A DNA stretch of 58,679 nucleotides from an uncultured Clostridia bacterium (GCA_944392525.1 CALXXB010000002.1:1-58679); one strand, 5' to 3'. Counted from the first letter of the stretch, positions 28,318-38,468 are shown. Notes: generated by a model from the sequence alone, not told the origin. Program-made: numbers and translations.

Positions 28318-29064
28318 ATGAAGGAAAATGAAGATAATATAGCAATAAAAGTAGATCATGTATATAAAAGTTTTAATATTTATTATGATAGAGCAAATAC
28401 ATTAAAAGAAAGAGCTTTATTTTGGATGAGAAATAAAAGAAGAGAAAAAAGAGAAGTCTTAAAAGATATAAATTTGGATATAAAAAAAGGTGAGACAGTA
28501 GCTTTGATAGGTGTTAATGGAAGTGGAAAATCAACACTTTTAAAATTAATGACACAAATTATTTTTCCAAATAAAGGAACAATAGAAACAAAAGGAAAAT
28601 TAACATCATTACTAGAATTAGGTGCTGGTTTCCATCCTGATTTTTCAGGTAGAGAAAATATATATTTCAACTCATCTATTTTTGGGTTAACAAGAAAAGA
28701 AATAGATGCAAGACTTGACCAAATAATAGAGTTTTCAGAATTACAAGATTTTATAGATAACCCAGTAAGAACATATTCATCAGGAATGTATATGCGTTTA
28801 GCGTTTTCAGTTGCAATTAACGTAGATGCAGATATCTTACTAATTGATGAAATCTTATCAGTTGGAGATCAACATTTCCAAGAAAAATGTTTTAATAAAA
28901 TGAGAGAACTAAAAAAAGAAGGAAAAACAATGGTATTTGTTACTCACAGTATGGAATCTGTAAAAAATCTATGTGATAGAGCTGTATGGCTTTCTGATGG
29001 AGTAGTTAGAATGGATGGAAATACAGATGAGGTAGTAAATGAATATCTAAAAGAAACTATGTAA
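28318..29064 (+). CDS. wzt: ABC transporter ATPase for polysaccharide or teichoic acid export
   Basis: A 248-residue ATPase of the Wzt/TagH/RfbE type. Walker A is GVNGSGKST (65-73), the signature is YSSGMYMRLAFS and Walker B is ILLIDEIL; the N-terminal YKSFNIYYDRANTLKERAL is typical of this subfamily. It lacks the C-terminal carbohydrate-binding domain of longer Wzt proteins, so chain-end recognition is not built in. Forms a transporter with the permease encoded 22 bp downstream, and probably exports the glycan built by the 1681-20709 genes on its lipid carrier. Confidence 0.93.
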   Translation: MKENEDNIAIKVDHVYKSFNIYYDRANTLKERALFWMRNKRREKREVLKDINLDIKKGETVALIGVNGSGKSTLLKLMTQIIFPNKGTIETKGKLTSLLELGAGFHPDFSGRENIYFNSSIFGLTRKEIDARLDQIIEFSELQDFIDNPVRTYSSGMYMRLAFSVAINVDADILLIDEILSVGDQHFQEKCFNKMRELKKEGKTMVFVTHSMESVKNLCDRAVWLSDGVVRMDGNTDEVVNEYLKETM

Positions 29065-29086
29065 CAACAAAATTGAGGAGAGAAGA

Positions 29087-29860
29087 ATGAATATATTTAA
29101 AAAGATTTATAATTATAGAGAACTGTTAAAAACTAATGTAAAAAAAGAAATAAGAGGAAGATATAAAAATTCATTTTTAGGGATTTTATGGTCATTTTTA
29201 AATCCACTTTTACAACTACTTGTATATTCTGTAATCTTTGGGGCGTTACTTGCAGGAGGAGATGAAACATACCCTATATATATATGTGTTGCCTTAATAC
29301 CTTGGACATATTTTACTACGGCAATTACACAATCATCATTTACTATTATAGGAAATGGGGATATTATAAAGAAGGTATATTTTCCAAGAGAAATTTTACC
29401 AATATCAGTAGTAACAAGTGGGGCAGTAAACTTTGTAATATCTACAATAATAATACTAGCATTTGTTATTTTTTCAGGAATAGGATTATCATGGTATATA
29501 GTATTGTACCCATTTATATTGCTTATACAATATATTTTGTTATTAGGAATAGGATTTATAGTATCATCAGTAACAGTATATTTTAGAGACTTAGAACATA
29601 TTATAGGTGTTGTTTTGATGGCAGCATTCTATGCAACACCAATAGTATATAATATAGACCAATTACCACATACATTACAAGTACTTGTAAACTTAAATCC
29701 GATGACACATCTAATAAATGCATATAGAGACATATTCTATTATCATCAAATGCCAAATATGGAAATACTTTTTGCTTTATTAGGAATTTCATTAGTTTTA
29801 ACTGTGATAGGATATTTTATATTCAAGAAGCTACAAAAAGGTTTTGCAGAAGAATTATAA
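29087..29860 (+). CDS. wzm: ABC-2 permease for polysaccharide or teichoic acid export
   Basis: A 257-residue Wzm/TagG-type permease with six membrane segments. The N-terminal amphipathic part NVKKEIRGRYKNSFLGILW and the central LNPMTHLINAYRDIFY are family hallmarks. Partner of the preceding ATPase. A terminator follows before prs. Confidence 0.93.
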   Translation: MNIFKKIYNYRELLKTNVKKEIRGRYKNSFLGILWSFLNPLLQLLVYSVIFGALLAGGDETYPIYICVALIPWTYFTTAITQSSFTIIGNGDIIKKVYFPREILPISVVTSGAVNFVISTIIILAFVIFSGIGLSWYIVLYPFILLIQYILLLGIGFIVSSVTVYFRDLEHIIGVVLMAAFYATPIVYNIDQLPHTLQVLVNLNPMTHLINAYRDIFYYHQMPNMEILFALLGISLVLTVIGYFIFKKLQKGFAEEL

Positions 29861-29865
29861 AAATT

Positions 29866-29914
29866 AAGGCAACTTATGGTTATTTATGTATAAGGAAACC
29901 TAAGTTGCTTTATT
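29866..29914 (+). terminator. Intrinsic terminator after the exporter genes
   Basis: Stem of about 13 pairs with one bulged T: AAGGCAACTTATGGTT (29866-29881) against AACCTAAGTTGCTT (29897-29910), followed by TATTT. Confidence 0.65.
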
Positions 29915-29930
29915 TGGAAGGGAGAAGAAT

Positions 29931-30896
29931 ATGGAAGAAAAAAATAAAGAAAATTTTGAAAAACTTAAAGTTTTTGCTTGTCCCACAGCAGAAAGCTTTA
30001 CAAAGGAGATTTGTGACTGTTTAGGAATTGAAGTAGGAAAAATTAATCACATGAAATTTAAAAATGATAATAACTTTGTGCAAATTCTAGAATCAGTAAG
30101 AGAAAAAGATGTATATGTAGTGCAGACTACACAGCCGCCAGTAAATGAAAGAATAATGGAATTATTAATTACAATAGATGCAATAAAAAGAGCATCAGCC
30201 AAAAATATAAATGTGGTTTTACCATATTTTCCATATTCAAGGTCAGATAAAAAAGATCAACCTAGGGTTCCAATTACAGCAAAATTAATGGCAGAAATAA
30301 TAGAAGCAGCAGGAGCAACAAGAGTAATTACTTGTGATTTACACAATCCTGCAATTCAAGCATATTTTAATATAAATTGTGATAGATTAACAGGAGAATA
30401 CATATTAGAAGATTATTTTAAATCTAAGAACTTAGATAACATGGTAATTGTTGCAACAGATGCAGGAAGTTCTAAAAAGGCATATAAATATTCAGAATAT
30501 TTTAATTGCCCAATAGCTTTAGTAGATAAAAGAAGAGAAGGAAATGACGATAGAGCAATAGCAAGTACAATCATTGGTGATGTAAAAGATAAAAATGCAA
30601 TAATCTTTGATGATGAAATAGACACAGCAGGTTCTATGATGGAAACAGTAAAAGTTTTAAATAAATTTGGTGCAAAGGCAATATATGCAGGTTGTACACA
30701 TGCTGTTTTATCAGGACCAGCAATAGAAAGAATACAAAATTCAGAAATAAAAGAATTGGTTGTAACAAATACAATTCCATTAACAAAAGAAAAACAAATA
30801 GATAAAATAAAAGTATTATCTATTGCACCTTTATTTGCAGAAGTAATAAAAAGAATACATACAGAAAAACCAGTAGGAGACTTATTTAGAGAATAG
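29931..30896 (+). CDS. prs: Ribose-phosphate pyrophosphokinase
   Basis: Makes PRPP from ribose-5-phosphate and ATP for nucleotide, His and Trp synthesis. 321 residues. Recognised by LPYFPYSRSDKKDQPRVPI, CDLHNPAIQAYF, LVDKRREG and the PRPP loop IIFDDEIDTAGSM. Several positions usually fixed in bacterial Prs are different (for example CDLHNPAIQAYF for the common CDLHADQIQGFF), so it is a diverged member or a paralogue; the catalytic and PRPP-binding parts are intact. Confidence 0.88.
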   Translation: MEEKNKENFEKLKVFACPTAESFTKEICDCLGIEVGKINHMKFKNDNNFVQILESVREKDVYVVQTTQPPVNERIMELLITIDAIKRASAKNINVVLPYFPYSRSDKKDQPRVPITAKLMAEIIEAAGATRVITCDLHNPAIQAYFNINCDRLTGEYILEDYFKSKNLDNMVIVATDAGSSKKAYKYSEYFNCPIALVDKRREGNDDRAIASTIIGDVKDKNAIIFDDEIDTAGSMMETVKVLNKFGAKAIYAGCTHAVLSGPAIERIQNSEIKELVVTNTIPLTKEKQIDKIKVLSIAPLFAEVIKRIHTEKPVGDLFRE

Positions 30897-30946
30897 AAAT
30901 GGTTAGGGGTATAAAAGAATAATTTGACTTGATGGAGGAATAAAAA

Positions 30947-31891
30947 ATGGAAAAAAAGAAAGTATCATTAGTAATACCAATGTATTATGAAGAAGAAGTT
31001 GCAAATGAATGTTATGAAAGAGTACAAAAGATATTAAAAGGTTTAGAAAAATATGATTATGAAATTATCTTTGTAAATGATGGAAGTAAAGATAAAACGT
31101 TAGAAATTCTAGAAGGAATAGCTTCAAAAGATGAACATGTAAAAGTAATATCTTTCTCAAGAAACTTTGGACATCAAGCAGCAGTAACAGCAGGATTAAA
31201 AGAAGTAACAGGAGATGCAATAATAATTATAGATGCTGACTTACAAGATCCTCCTGAATTAATACCTGATATGCTTAAATATTGGGAAGAAGGAAACGAA
31301 GTAATATATGGAAAAAGAAAAACTAGAAAAGGAGAATCAGCATTTAAATTATTTACTGCAAAAATGTTCTATAAAACTTTAAATGCTTTATCAGATGTAG
31401 AAATACCAAAAGATACAGGAGATTTCCGCCTAGTAGATAGAAAAGTAGTAGATGTAGTAAATAGTATGCCCGAACATAATAAATTCTTAAGAGGATTATT
31501 TAGTTGGGTAGGATTTAAACAAATGCCTTATGAATATGAAAGACAAGAACGTTTTGCTGGAAAAACTAAATATCCATTAAAGAAGATGCTAAAACTTGCA
31601 TCAGATGGGATTATAAGTTTCTCAACAAAACCATTAAAATTAGTAGGAGCATTAGGAATTTTATCTATTGTAATTTCTATACTTATATTAATTTATGCAT
31701 TAGTATCATATATATTCAAATTAAATGATTTATCTGCAGGTTGGACATCTATAATGGTAGCAATTACATTCTTTGCAGGAGTACAATTATTGTCAATTTG
31801 GATAATGTCTGAATATATTGGTAGAATTTATGATGAAACCAAGAGAAGACCACAATATATAATAGATAAAAAAATAAATATTGAAAAATAG
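30947..31891 (+). CDS. GtrB/DPM1-type polyprenyl-phosphate glycosyltransferase
   Basis: A 314-residue GT2 enzyme: VSLVIPMYYEEEVANECYE, VNDGSKDKT, DADLQDPPELIPDM, DTGDFRLVDRKV, then two C-terminal membrane helices (about 230-255 and 265-290). Such enzymes move a sugar from its nucleotide to undecaprenyl phosphate. The GtrA-like gene follows, a pairing known from O-antigen and teichoic-acid glucosylation. Confidence 0.92.
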   Translation: MEKKKVSLVIPMYYEEEVANECYERVQKILKGLEKYDYEIIFVNDGSKDKTLEILEGIASKDEHVKVISFSRNFGHQAAVTAGLKEVTGDAIIIIDADLQDPPELIPDMLKYWEEGNEVIYGKRKTRKGESAFKLFTAKMFYKTLNALSDVEIPKDTGDFRLVDRKVVDVVNSMPEHNKFLRGLFSWVGFKQMPYEYERQERFAGKTKYPLKKMLKLASDGIISFSTKPLKLVGALGILSIVISILILIYALVSYIFKLNDLSAGWTSIMVAITFFAGVQLLSIWIMSEYIGRIYDETKRRPQYIIDKKINIEK

Positions 31892-31949
31892 ATGAAAAGT
31901 GATATACTAGATGTGCAATTTTAAAAGAAAAATAAAAGGACTAGAGAAA

Positions 31950-32456
31950 ATGAAAGAAGAAAAAATGAAAAAGAGTGAAGACAATATAGAAAAAATCAAA
32001 TTAAAAGATATCGATTTAAAAAATATTAACATGAAAACAATAAAAGGATTATGTTTAGAATATAAAGATATAATTTTATATGTTGTATTTGGAGCACTAA
32101 CAACAATAGTTAATTTGGGAAGTTTCTTTGTTTTAAATACATTATTAAATGTAGATGAAAACGTTTCTAATTTTATAGCCATAGTATTAGCTGTTTTAGT
32201 TGCATATTTTACAAATAAAGATATGGTGTTTCATTCTGAAGCAGAAACAAGAAAAGAAAAATTTGTCGAATTCTGTAAATTTATGTTAGGAAGAGCATTC
32301 ACTATGGTGATAGAATTTGTGGGTGGAATTATACTATTTAAGATACCAATACCGCACATTATTACTAAAGCTGGACTTACAGTAATAGTTATTATTTTAA
32401 ATTTCTTTATAAGCAAATTTTTTGCATTTAAAACTAAGAAGGCTGTAAAAGAATAA
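31950..32456 (+). CDS. GtrA-family membrane protein
   Basis: A 168-residue protein with a charged N-terminus of about 45 residues and four membrane segments; YVVFGALTTIVNLGSFF, FTNKDMVFHSE and FISKFFAFKTK are the GtrA family landmarks. Believed to flip polyprenyl-phosphate sugars made by GtrB-type enzymes. I start at 31950 (AAAGGA nine bases upstream); an ATG at 31911 lacks a ribosome binding site. Confidence 0.88.
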   Translation: MKEEKMKKSEDNIEKIKLKDIDLKNINMKTIKGLCLEYKDIILYVVFGALTTIVNLGSFFVLNTLLNVDENVSNFIAIVLAVLVAYFTNKDMVFHSEAETRKEKFVEFCKFMLGRAFTMVIEFVGGIILFKIPIPHIITKAGLTVIVIILNFFISKFFAFKTKKAVKE

Positions 32457-32525
32457 AAACAAAAGATATGGTAATTAATAAATGAAAAAATGAAGTAAAA
32501 ATAATATTAAAGGAAGGGGAAAGAG

Positions 32526-33470
32526 ATGGATAAGATAGCAGTTTTAATACCATGTTATAATGAAAGTAAAACAATAAAGAAGGTAGTAGAGGATTTTAAA
32601 AAGGCATTACCAGAAGCAACAATATATGTATACGATAATAATTCAAAAGACGGAACAGACAAGATAGCAAGAGAAGCAGGAGCAGTAGTTAGATATGAGA
32701 GAAGACAAGGAAAAGGAAATGTAATAAGAAGCATGTTCCGTGATATCGATGCTGAGTGTTATATAATGGCAGATGGAGATGATACATACCCAGCAGACTA
32801 TGCAAAAGAAATGTGCAATGCAGTATTAGAAAAAAATGCAGATATGGTAGTAGGAGATAGATTATCATCAACATATTTTACAGAAAATAAAAGACCATTT
32901 CATAATATAGGAAATGTAACTGTAAGAAAATTAATAAATATGATATATAAAAGTGATATAAGAGATGTAATGACAGGATATAGAGCATTTAGTTATGAAT
33001 TTGTAAAGACATTCCCAGTATTATCAAAAGGATTTGAAATAGAGACAGAGATGACAATACATGCATTAGATAAAAACATGAATGTAGAGAATGTAGTAAT
33101 AGAATATAGAGATAGACCAGAAGGAAGCGAGTCAAAACTAAATACATATACAGATGGAATGAAGGTAATAAAAACAATAATGACATTATATAAGAATTAT
33201 AGACCATTTTCATTCTTTACATGGGTAGCAGTAATACTAGCAATAATAGGACTAGGATTCTTAATACCAGTATTAATAGATTATGTACAAACAGGATTAG
33301 TACCAAAGATGCCATCATTTGTAGCAAGTGTATTTTTCTTTATATGCAGTATACAATCATTCTTTGGAGGATTAATATTACAAACAGTAATAAAGAGAAG
33401 TAAGCAAGATTTTGAGATAAAATTAAATCAATATAAAGATAGATTTAATGATTTGAAAGAGAAAGAGTAA
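32526..33470 (+). CDS. Membrane-bound GT2 glycosyltransferase
   Basis: A 314-residue protein: VLIPCYNESKTIKKVV, DNNSKDGTD, MADGDDTYP and GFEIETEMTIHAL, then two C-terminal membrane helices (about 235-255, 270-290). Like DPM1 enzymes it probably charges a polyprenyl phosphate with a sugar. A second enzyme of this class so close to the GtrB/GtrA pair suggests a second lipid-linked sugar donor, possibly used by the membrane protein at 33632. Confidence 0.9.
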   Translation: MDKIAVLIPCYNESKTIKKVVEDFKKALPEATIYVYDNNSKDGTDKIAREAGAVVRYERRQGKGNVIRSMFRDIDAECYIMADGDDTYPADYAKEMCNAVLEKNADMVVGDRLSSTYFTENKRPFHNIGNVTVRKLINMIYKSDIRDVMTGYRAFSYEFVKTFPVLSKGFEIETEMTIHALDKNMNVENVVIEYRDRPEGSESKLNTYTDGMKVIKTIMTLYKNYRPFSFFTWVAVILAIIGLGFLIPVLIDYVQTGLVPKMPSFVASVFFFICSIQSFFGGLILQTVIKRSKQDFEIKLNQYKDRFNDLKEKE

Positions 33471-33483
33471 GAATGAAAAAATT

Positions 33484-33520
33484 AAAATAAATCCAAAAGA
33501 TTTATTTTGATTTTTTTTCA
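33484..33520 (+). terminator. Intrinsic terminator after the GT2 gene
   Basis: 10-bp perfect stem (AAAATAAATC at 33484-33493, GATTTATTTT at 33499-33508), five-base loop, then GA and eight T. Confidence 0.8.
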
Positions 33521-33631
33521 TATAACAAATAAATTATTTGTGTTTGATGGTAAAATAGGGGATAAAAAGATTTACCAAAAGAGACTATATAATTGACAAG
33601 AAATAATATAAAAAAATAAAAGGGAAAAGTT

Positions 33632-35220
33632 ATGCAAAAGAGAAATATTTTAAATAAAGATTCCATAAATAAAGTTGTAAAATTTATGTCAATAATTATG
33701 TTAGCATCTATTTTACCTATAATGGTTTTTATAGATACAAGAGTATATTATTATTATAGAAATGGTATTAAATTAGATAACTATATTTTATTTTTAGGAG
33801 TCATTTTAATAATTGCAATTTTATTTGGACTAAAAAAATTATTAAAAAATAAACTAGACAAAGTACAAAAGATAATTACAAAGATAGAGAGCAAAACAAC
33901 AATAATAATATTAGTACTGTTTATACTGCTAATTGCATTCCAAGTATTAATGGTAAAAGATTTATATTTTGAGACAGGTTGGGATGTAGTACATATCACA
34001 AAAGCAATTAAAAACTTTTTAGAAACAGGTATTTTAGATGATAGGTCAATTTTTGATGGATATAAATATTTTAGCATATATCCAAACAACTTATTTTTAA
34101 CAAATATATTTGTAATAATATCAAAAATAGTAACATCGATATTTGGAGAACAATACTTTTATAGGGCTTTAGTAATTATTGGAGTAATTTTAGTGGATTT
34201 GGCAGGAATATTAACGGTAAAGACAATAGGAAATTTTACAGACAAAAAAATCTTTAAAATAATAGGTGCTCTTATATTTATATTATTTATCGGAACATCA
34301 CCTTGGATACTTGTACCATATTCTGATACATATTCTATATTATTCCCAATAGCAATATTATATAATTACACTAAAAAAGATAAAAAAATATATAACTATT
34401 TACTAATTGGTCTATGTAGTTATATGGGATATTCAATAAAGCCAACCGTCATAATAGTATTAATAGCCATAGTAATAATAGAAGCTTATAGACTTTTATC
34501 AAATATAAAAATAAAAGAAAATAGAAAAATAAGAGCAAAAAAATTAGTTAAAAATTTATTTTATGTACTTATAGGTGTAATGTTAGTCGTTTTACTAAAA
34601 TTTGCTCTATCAAAGGTTACGAATTATCAAATAGATAAGAAATATGAATTATCATTTTATCATTATTTAATGATGGGAATAAACGAAAGAACAGTTGGTG
34701 CATATAATGGTGAAGATGTAAAAAATTCTATTACTCAAAGTAGTTATGAAGAAAGAATTCAATATAATAAACAAGTATTTTTAGAAAGATTAGAGTCAAT
34801 GTCAGTAAGCGACATAATAAATTTTTATACTACAAAAATGTTGGTTAACTATAATGATGGAACTTTTGCTTGGGGAAAAGAAGGTGAATTTTATAAAGAA
34901 ATTAATTATAATAATGATTGGTTAGCAAAAAGCTTGAAAAGCTATTATTATAATTATGGTAAGAAATCTACTATATTTACAAATATAATGCAATTTATAT
35001 GGATATTTATATTAGTTTTTGATTTAATATGTGCTATATTAAAAAAATTGATAGAAATCTAGCAGTAGCATTCTTAAGTTTAATTGGATTAACATTATTT
35101 CTTTTATTATTTGAAGCTAGAGCAAGATATTTGTTTTTATATTCTAGCTTTTACATTATAATAGCAGTATTAGGTATAGAAACGATTTTATATAAATGTG
35201 AAAGAAGTAAGAATAATTAA
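33632..35220 (+). CDS. Polytopic GT-C-like membrane protein, split by a -1 shift at an A7 run
   Basis: Frame one gives 476 residues with about 10 membrane helices and an outside region rich in aromatic residues (FDGYKYFSIYPNN, GTSPWILVPYSDTYS), a layout like mannosyltransferase-type GT-C enzymes; it stops at 35060-35062. The -1 frame continues with LAVAFLSLIGLTLFLLLFEARARYLF..., a typical last-helix region with the FEARARYLF piece, to 35220. The join falls at TTA AAA AAA TTG (35039-35049), an A7 run where one extra A would restore a 529-residue protein. It may be real slippage, decay, or a homopolymer sequencing error. It differs from the CGG sites. Confidence 0.6.
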
Positions 35221-35237
35221 TAATAAATATAAAAGAG

Positions 35238-35275
35238 AAAATAGAGGAATTGTTGTCGATTCTTCTATTTTTTTG
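35238..35275 (+). terminator. Intrinsic terminator before the GH13 cassette
   Basis: 13-bp stem with one G-U pair (AAAATAGAGGAAT at 35238-35250, ATTCTTCTATTTT at 35259-35271) followed by T. Confidence 0.85.
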
Positions 35276-35286
35276 TCGAAATTTCG

Positions 35287-35315
35287 TTGACAATAGATAT
35301 TAAATGTAGTACATT
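35287..35315 (+). promoter_or_regulatory. Promoter and leader of the GH13 cassette
   Basis: TTGACA at 35287-35292, 17-bp spacer, TACATT at 35310-35315. The leader holds TGACCT (35323-35328), which can pair with AAGGT at 35338-35342 or with AGGTCA at 35354-35359; this may be an operator or a leader structure. Confidence 0.65.
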
Positions 35316-35380
35316 TTAGGTATGACCTTGTTTTTTTAAGGTTAGAATAGTTCAGGTCAAGCAACATGAAAGGAGACATG

Positions 35381-37264
35381 ATGAACGAACTTATTCAGGT
35401 TATGACATCTCCTAGTCAGGAGGTGGAAGTAGGAAAAACGTTTCGGGTAACGCTGGAAATCTCAAATACATTTGGGTGGATTCAGAATGTACAGGTTATG
35501 TTTAATCAGTACGGAGAAAGTCCCTCCATTGTCAAACAAATGAAGAAAGAAGAAGAAAATGATGGTATTAGCATGTACTGTGCTGAGGTACAGTTTGATC
35601 GGCTTGGTAATTATTTCTTCTTCTTTTCTTTGGAGATTAACGGCGAAGCAAAGGCTATCAAGATTAGTCGCAAGACGAATCAGCCTGCGCTCATGTATCC
35701 ATGGGATGAATCTCCTTATTGGAGGGAGCTAGTAATCCAGCAAGGATTCGAAGTCCCAGAGTGGTCGCAAGATGCGATTGCGTGTCAACTCTTTGTTGAC
35801 AGATTTTGTAATGGAGACGAATCCCAAGGAACACAAGAAGGACGTCAGTATCGAGTTTGGGGAGATTTCCCTGATTGGCATAGAAACAGCAGTGGGCAAT
35901 TCCACAACAATGACTTCTTCTGTGGAAACATAGAAGGAATCTGCAAGAAGCTGGAATATCTCAAGAGTTTGTCTGTTGACATTGTGTATCTTTCTCCTAT
36001 CAACGAAAGTCTGTATAGGTATGAAAGGTATGCTTCCACCAATCACATGGAGATTGATCCAGATGCCGGAACTTTTGAGGATTTGGATAAGCTGCACAAG
36101 AGGGCAAATGATATGGGGATGCACATCATCCTAGACATTGCTTTCAATCACTGTAGTAGTGATAATCCAATCTTCAAGGAAGCGATGAGCAATCCGAACT
36201 CTCAGTATCGGGATTGGTTCTATATCAACGGAAGCAGTTATATCTGCTGGTATGGAATCTTTACTGATATGCCAATTTTCAACCAGAACAGTAAGGGTTA
36301 TCAGGATTATGTCTATGGCGAAAACGGTGTGGTTGCAAAATTTGCACCGTATGTTGATGGCTTTAGACTTGATCTTGCAAGTGAACTTCAGCCTTTTGTG
36401 TTGGAGGGAATCCGGAATCGTGCAAACCAGTATGGTAAGCATCTGATTTTGGGTGAATATTGGCACAAGGTTCCGATTGGAATTTTGGGTAAAGGTCTGG
36501 ATTGCCCAACGAACTATCCTTTTACAGATGCAATTCTGAAGTTTGTTGCATTTGGAAGAGGTTCTGACTTTGTCGGTAAGATTTACGATGTGCTTGAGAG
36601 CTATCCTCAGAAGACCATTGATACAATGTTCAACTCTCTTGATACGCACGATATGATGAGGGCAATCACGATTCTCTCACTTAAGTGTGTTAGAGATGAG
36701 CCGGACAGAATCTGGGAAATTGATAAGGAAGGCTCAAGGTGGCATGTCGTAAGGAACGGCAGAGGTGAGTTCCTCACCGATGACTTCAGACAATTTGAGT
36801 TTGATAACGACAAACTCGGAAAGGAAGAATATGACCTAGCAACAAGAAGGCTCAAGGTGGCTGTCATCTTACAATACTTCCTACCTGGTATCCCGTGTAC
36901 GTTCTATGGGACAGAAGTAGGTATGCATGGATTCAAGGATCCGTTCAACCGAAAGTGCTTCCCTTGGAATGAGGAGGACCAAGACAGAGAGCTCCTTAGT
37001 TTCTACCAAGAAATTGGTAAGTTTAGGAAGCTCTATCATGGAGTAGGAAGCAGCTTTGAAGTGCTGTATGCAGACCAGGACGTTGTCATCTTCGAGAGGA
37101 GAAATGGGACGAACTCTGTGTTTGTTGCAGTGAACAGAGGGGAACAGAGACGATATGTCGATGTGCCTGAAGACTTCAAGGGTGATGTGAAGACATTCAC
37201 TTTGAATGCGAATACAGACCAGAACTATTTGGAGCCGTACGGAGGGATGATTATCCTGAAGTAA
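35381..37264 (+). CDS. GH13 alpha-glycosidase (neopullulanase/cyclomaltodextrinase-like), foreign codon use
   Basis: Hydrolyses alpha-glucans or maltodextrins inside the cell (no signal peptide). The 627-residue protein has an N-terminal beta-sandwich (1 to about 110), then the GH13 barrel with all key regions: DIAFNH (252-257), GFRLD with nucleophile D331, acid/base E359 in LILGEYW, and D424 in LDTHD. AGGAG five bases before ATG 35381 sets the start. Codon use is much richer in G and C than in neighbours and includes four in-frame CGG codons (R22, R74, R277, R345), which must be read as arginine for a sensible protein. It has its own promoter and terminator. This looks like a horizontally acquired single-gene unit. 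Confidence 0.93.
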   Translation: MNELIQVMTSPSQEVEVGKTFRVTLEISNTFGWIQNVQVMFNQYGESPSIVKQMKKEEENDGISMYCAEVQFDRLGNYFFFFSLEINGEAKAIKISRKTNQPALMYPWDESPYWRELVIQQGFEVPEWSQDAIACQLFVDRFCNGDESQGTQEGRQYRVWGDFPDWHRNSSGQFHNNDFFCGNIEGICKKLEYLKSLSVDIVYLSPINESLYRYERYASTNHMEIDPDAGTFEDLDKLHKRANDMGMHIILDIAFNHCSSDNPIFKEAMSNPNSQYRDWFYINGSSYICWYGIFTDMPIFNQNSKGYQDYVYGENGVVAKFAPYVDGFRLDLASELQPFVLEGIRNRANQYGKHLILGEYWHKVPIGILGKGLDCPTNYPFTDAILKFVAFGRGSDFVGKIYDVLESYPQKTIDTMFNSLDTHDMMRAITILSLKCVRDEPDRIWEIDKEGSRWHVVRNGRGEFLTDDFRQFEFDNDKLGKEEYDLATRRLKVAVILQYFLPGIPCTFYGTEVGMHGFKDPFNRKCFPWNEEDQDRELLSFYQEIGKFRKLYHGVGSSFEVLYADQDVVIFERRNGTNSVFVAVNRGEQRRYVDVPEDFKGDVKTFTLNANTDQNYLEPYGGMIILK

Positions 37265-37272
37265 GCTTTAAG

Positions 37273-37305
37273 AGGAGGAGATGCAATGATCTCCTCCTTC
37301 TTTTG
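37273..37305 (+). terminator. Intrinsic terminator of the GH13 cassette
   Basis: 10-bp perfect stem (AGGAGGAGAT at 37273-37282, ATCTCCTCCT at 37289-37298) then TCTTTTG. Confidence 0.88.
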
Positions 37306-37384
37306 TGTAAAATAAGTTAAAAATAAATAGTAAATATGTAAATAGAATATAGTATAATATAATAGTATAATTTAATAATAAAGG

Positions 37385-37413
37385 TTGTAAAAATAAGGAA
37401 AATATAGTATAAT
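37385..37413 (+). promoter_or_regulatory. Promoter of trpS
   Basis: TTGTAA at 37385-37390, 17-bp spacer, TATAAT at 37408-37413, 42 bp before the ATG. The leader is too short for a T-box riboswitch, which many Firmicutes have before trpS. Confidence 0.65.
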
Positions 37414-37454
37414 AGCCAAAGAGAGAAGAAAGAAAAGAGAAGAGGGAAAACGGT

Positions 37455-38468
37455 ATGGATAAAAAAAGAATATTAACAGGAGATAGACCAACAGGAAGAT
37501 TACATATAGGACATTACTTTGGTTCAATAAAAAAGAGAGTAGAAATGCAAGAAAGTGGATTATATGATCCATATATTCTAATTGCTGATGTTCAAGCATT
37601 AACAGATAACTTTAATAATCCAGAAAAAGTAAGAAAAAATGTAAGAGAGGTAGCAATAGATTATTTATCATGTGGAATAGACCCTGAAAAAACAACAATA
37701 TATATACAATCAATGGTGCCAGAAACAGCAGAACTTACAGTGTTCTATTCTAATTTAGTAACAATAGCCAGATTACAAAGAAATCCAACTGTAAAAACAG
37801 AAATAGCACAAAAAAGAGACTTGTTTGGAGAAAGTGTAACATACGGATTTTTAGGATATCCTGTAAGTCAAGCAGCAGATATAACAGCATTTGAAGGAGA
37901 GCTAGTACCAGTAGGAGAAGATCAATTACCATTAATAGAACAAACAAGAGAAATAGTAAGAAAATTTAATAGTATATATGGAGATGTATTAGTAGAACCA
38001 CAAGCTGTATTATCAAGTGAAAAAAGAATAAAAGGTTTAGACGGAAATGATAAAATGGGAAAATCACTTGGAAATGCAATATATTTAGCAGACAGTGAAG
38101 AAGAAATAACAAAAAAAGTAATGAGTGCTATAACAGATCCAAACAGAATAAAAAAAGATGATTTAGGAAATCCTGATATATGTATGGTTGCTTATTATCA
38201 TAAATTATTTAGTAAGCCTGAAGAAGTAGAAGCAGTATGCAAAGAATGTAGAGAAGGAAAACGTGGTTGTGTACAGTGTAAAAAACAACTTGCAAAAAAT
38301 ATTGCTGATGAACTAAAACCAATAAGAGAAAAAAGAGCATATTACGAAGCACACCCAGAAGAAGTAGATAAAATATTAATAGAAGGAACTAAAAAAGCGA
38401 AAGAAACAGCAAAAGAAACTATGAAAAAAGTAAAAAAAGCAATGAGATTAGATTATTTTGAACAATAG
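37455..38468 (+). CDS. trpS: Tryptophanyl-tRNA synthetase
   Basis: Class I synthetase of 337 residues. RILTGDRPTGRLHIGHYFGS contains the HIGH motif (17-20), and GNDKMGKSLGNAIYL is the KMSKS loop with Gly in the middle. A Cys-rich patch CKECREGKRGCVQCKK near residue 270 is unusual and might bind zinc. A REP-like element starts at the last base of the stop codon. Confidence 0.95.
   Translation: MDKKRILTGDRPTGRLHIGHYFGSIKKRVEMQESGLYDPYILIADVQALTDNFNNPEKVRKNVREVAIDYLSCGIDPEKTTIYIQSMVPETAELTVFYSNLVTIARLQRNPTVKTEIAQKRDLFGESVTYGFLGYPVSQAADITAFEGELVPVGEDQLPLIEQTREIVRKFNSIYGDVLVEPQAVLSSEKRIKGLDGNDKMGKSLGNAIYLADSEEEITKKVMSAITDPNRIKKDDLGNPDICMVAYYHKLFSKPEEVEAVCKECREGKRGCVQCKKQLAKNIADELKPIREKRAYYEAHPEEVDKILIEGTKKAKETAKETMKKVKKAMRLDYFEQ

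Noticed and set aside
29284..29586. A 100-codon plus-strand frame inside the permease gene
   Set aside because: Overlaps wzm in another frame, Tyr/Ile-rich, no ribosome binding site.
37265..37454. T-box or trp leader before trpS
   Set aside because: After the GH13 terminator only about 150 AT-rich bases remain with promoter-like boxes; no T-box sequence or specifier stem is visible.
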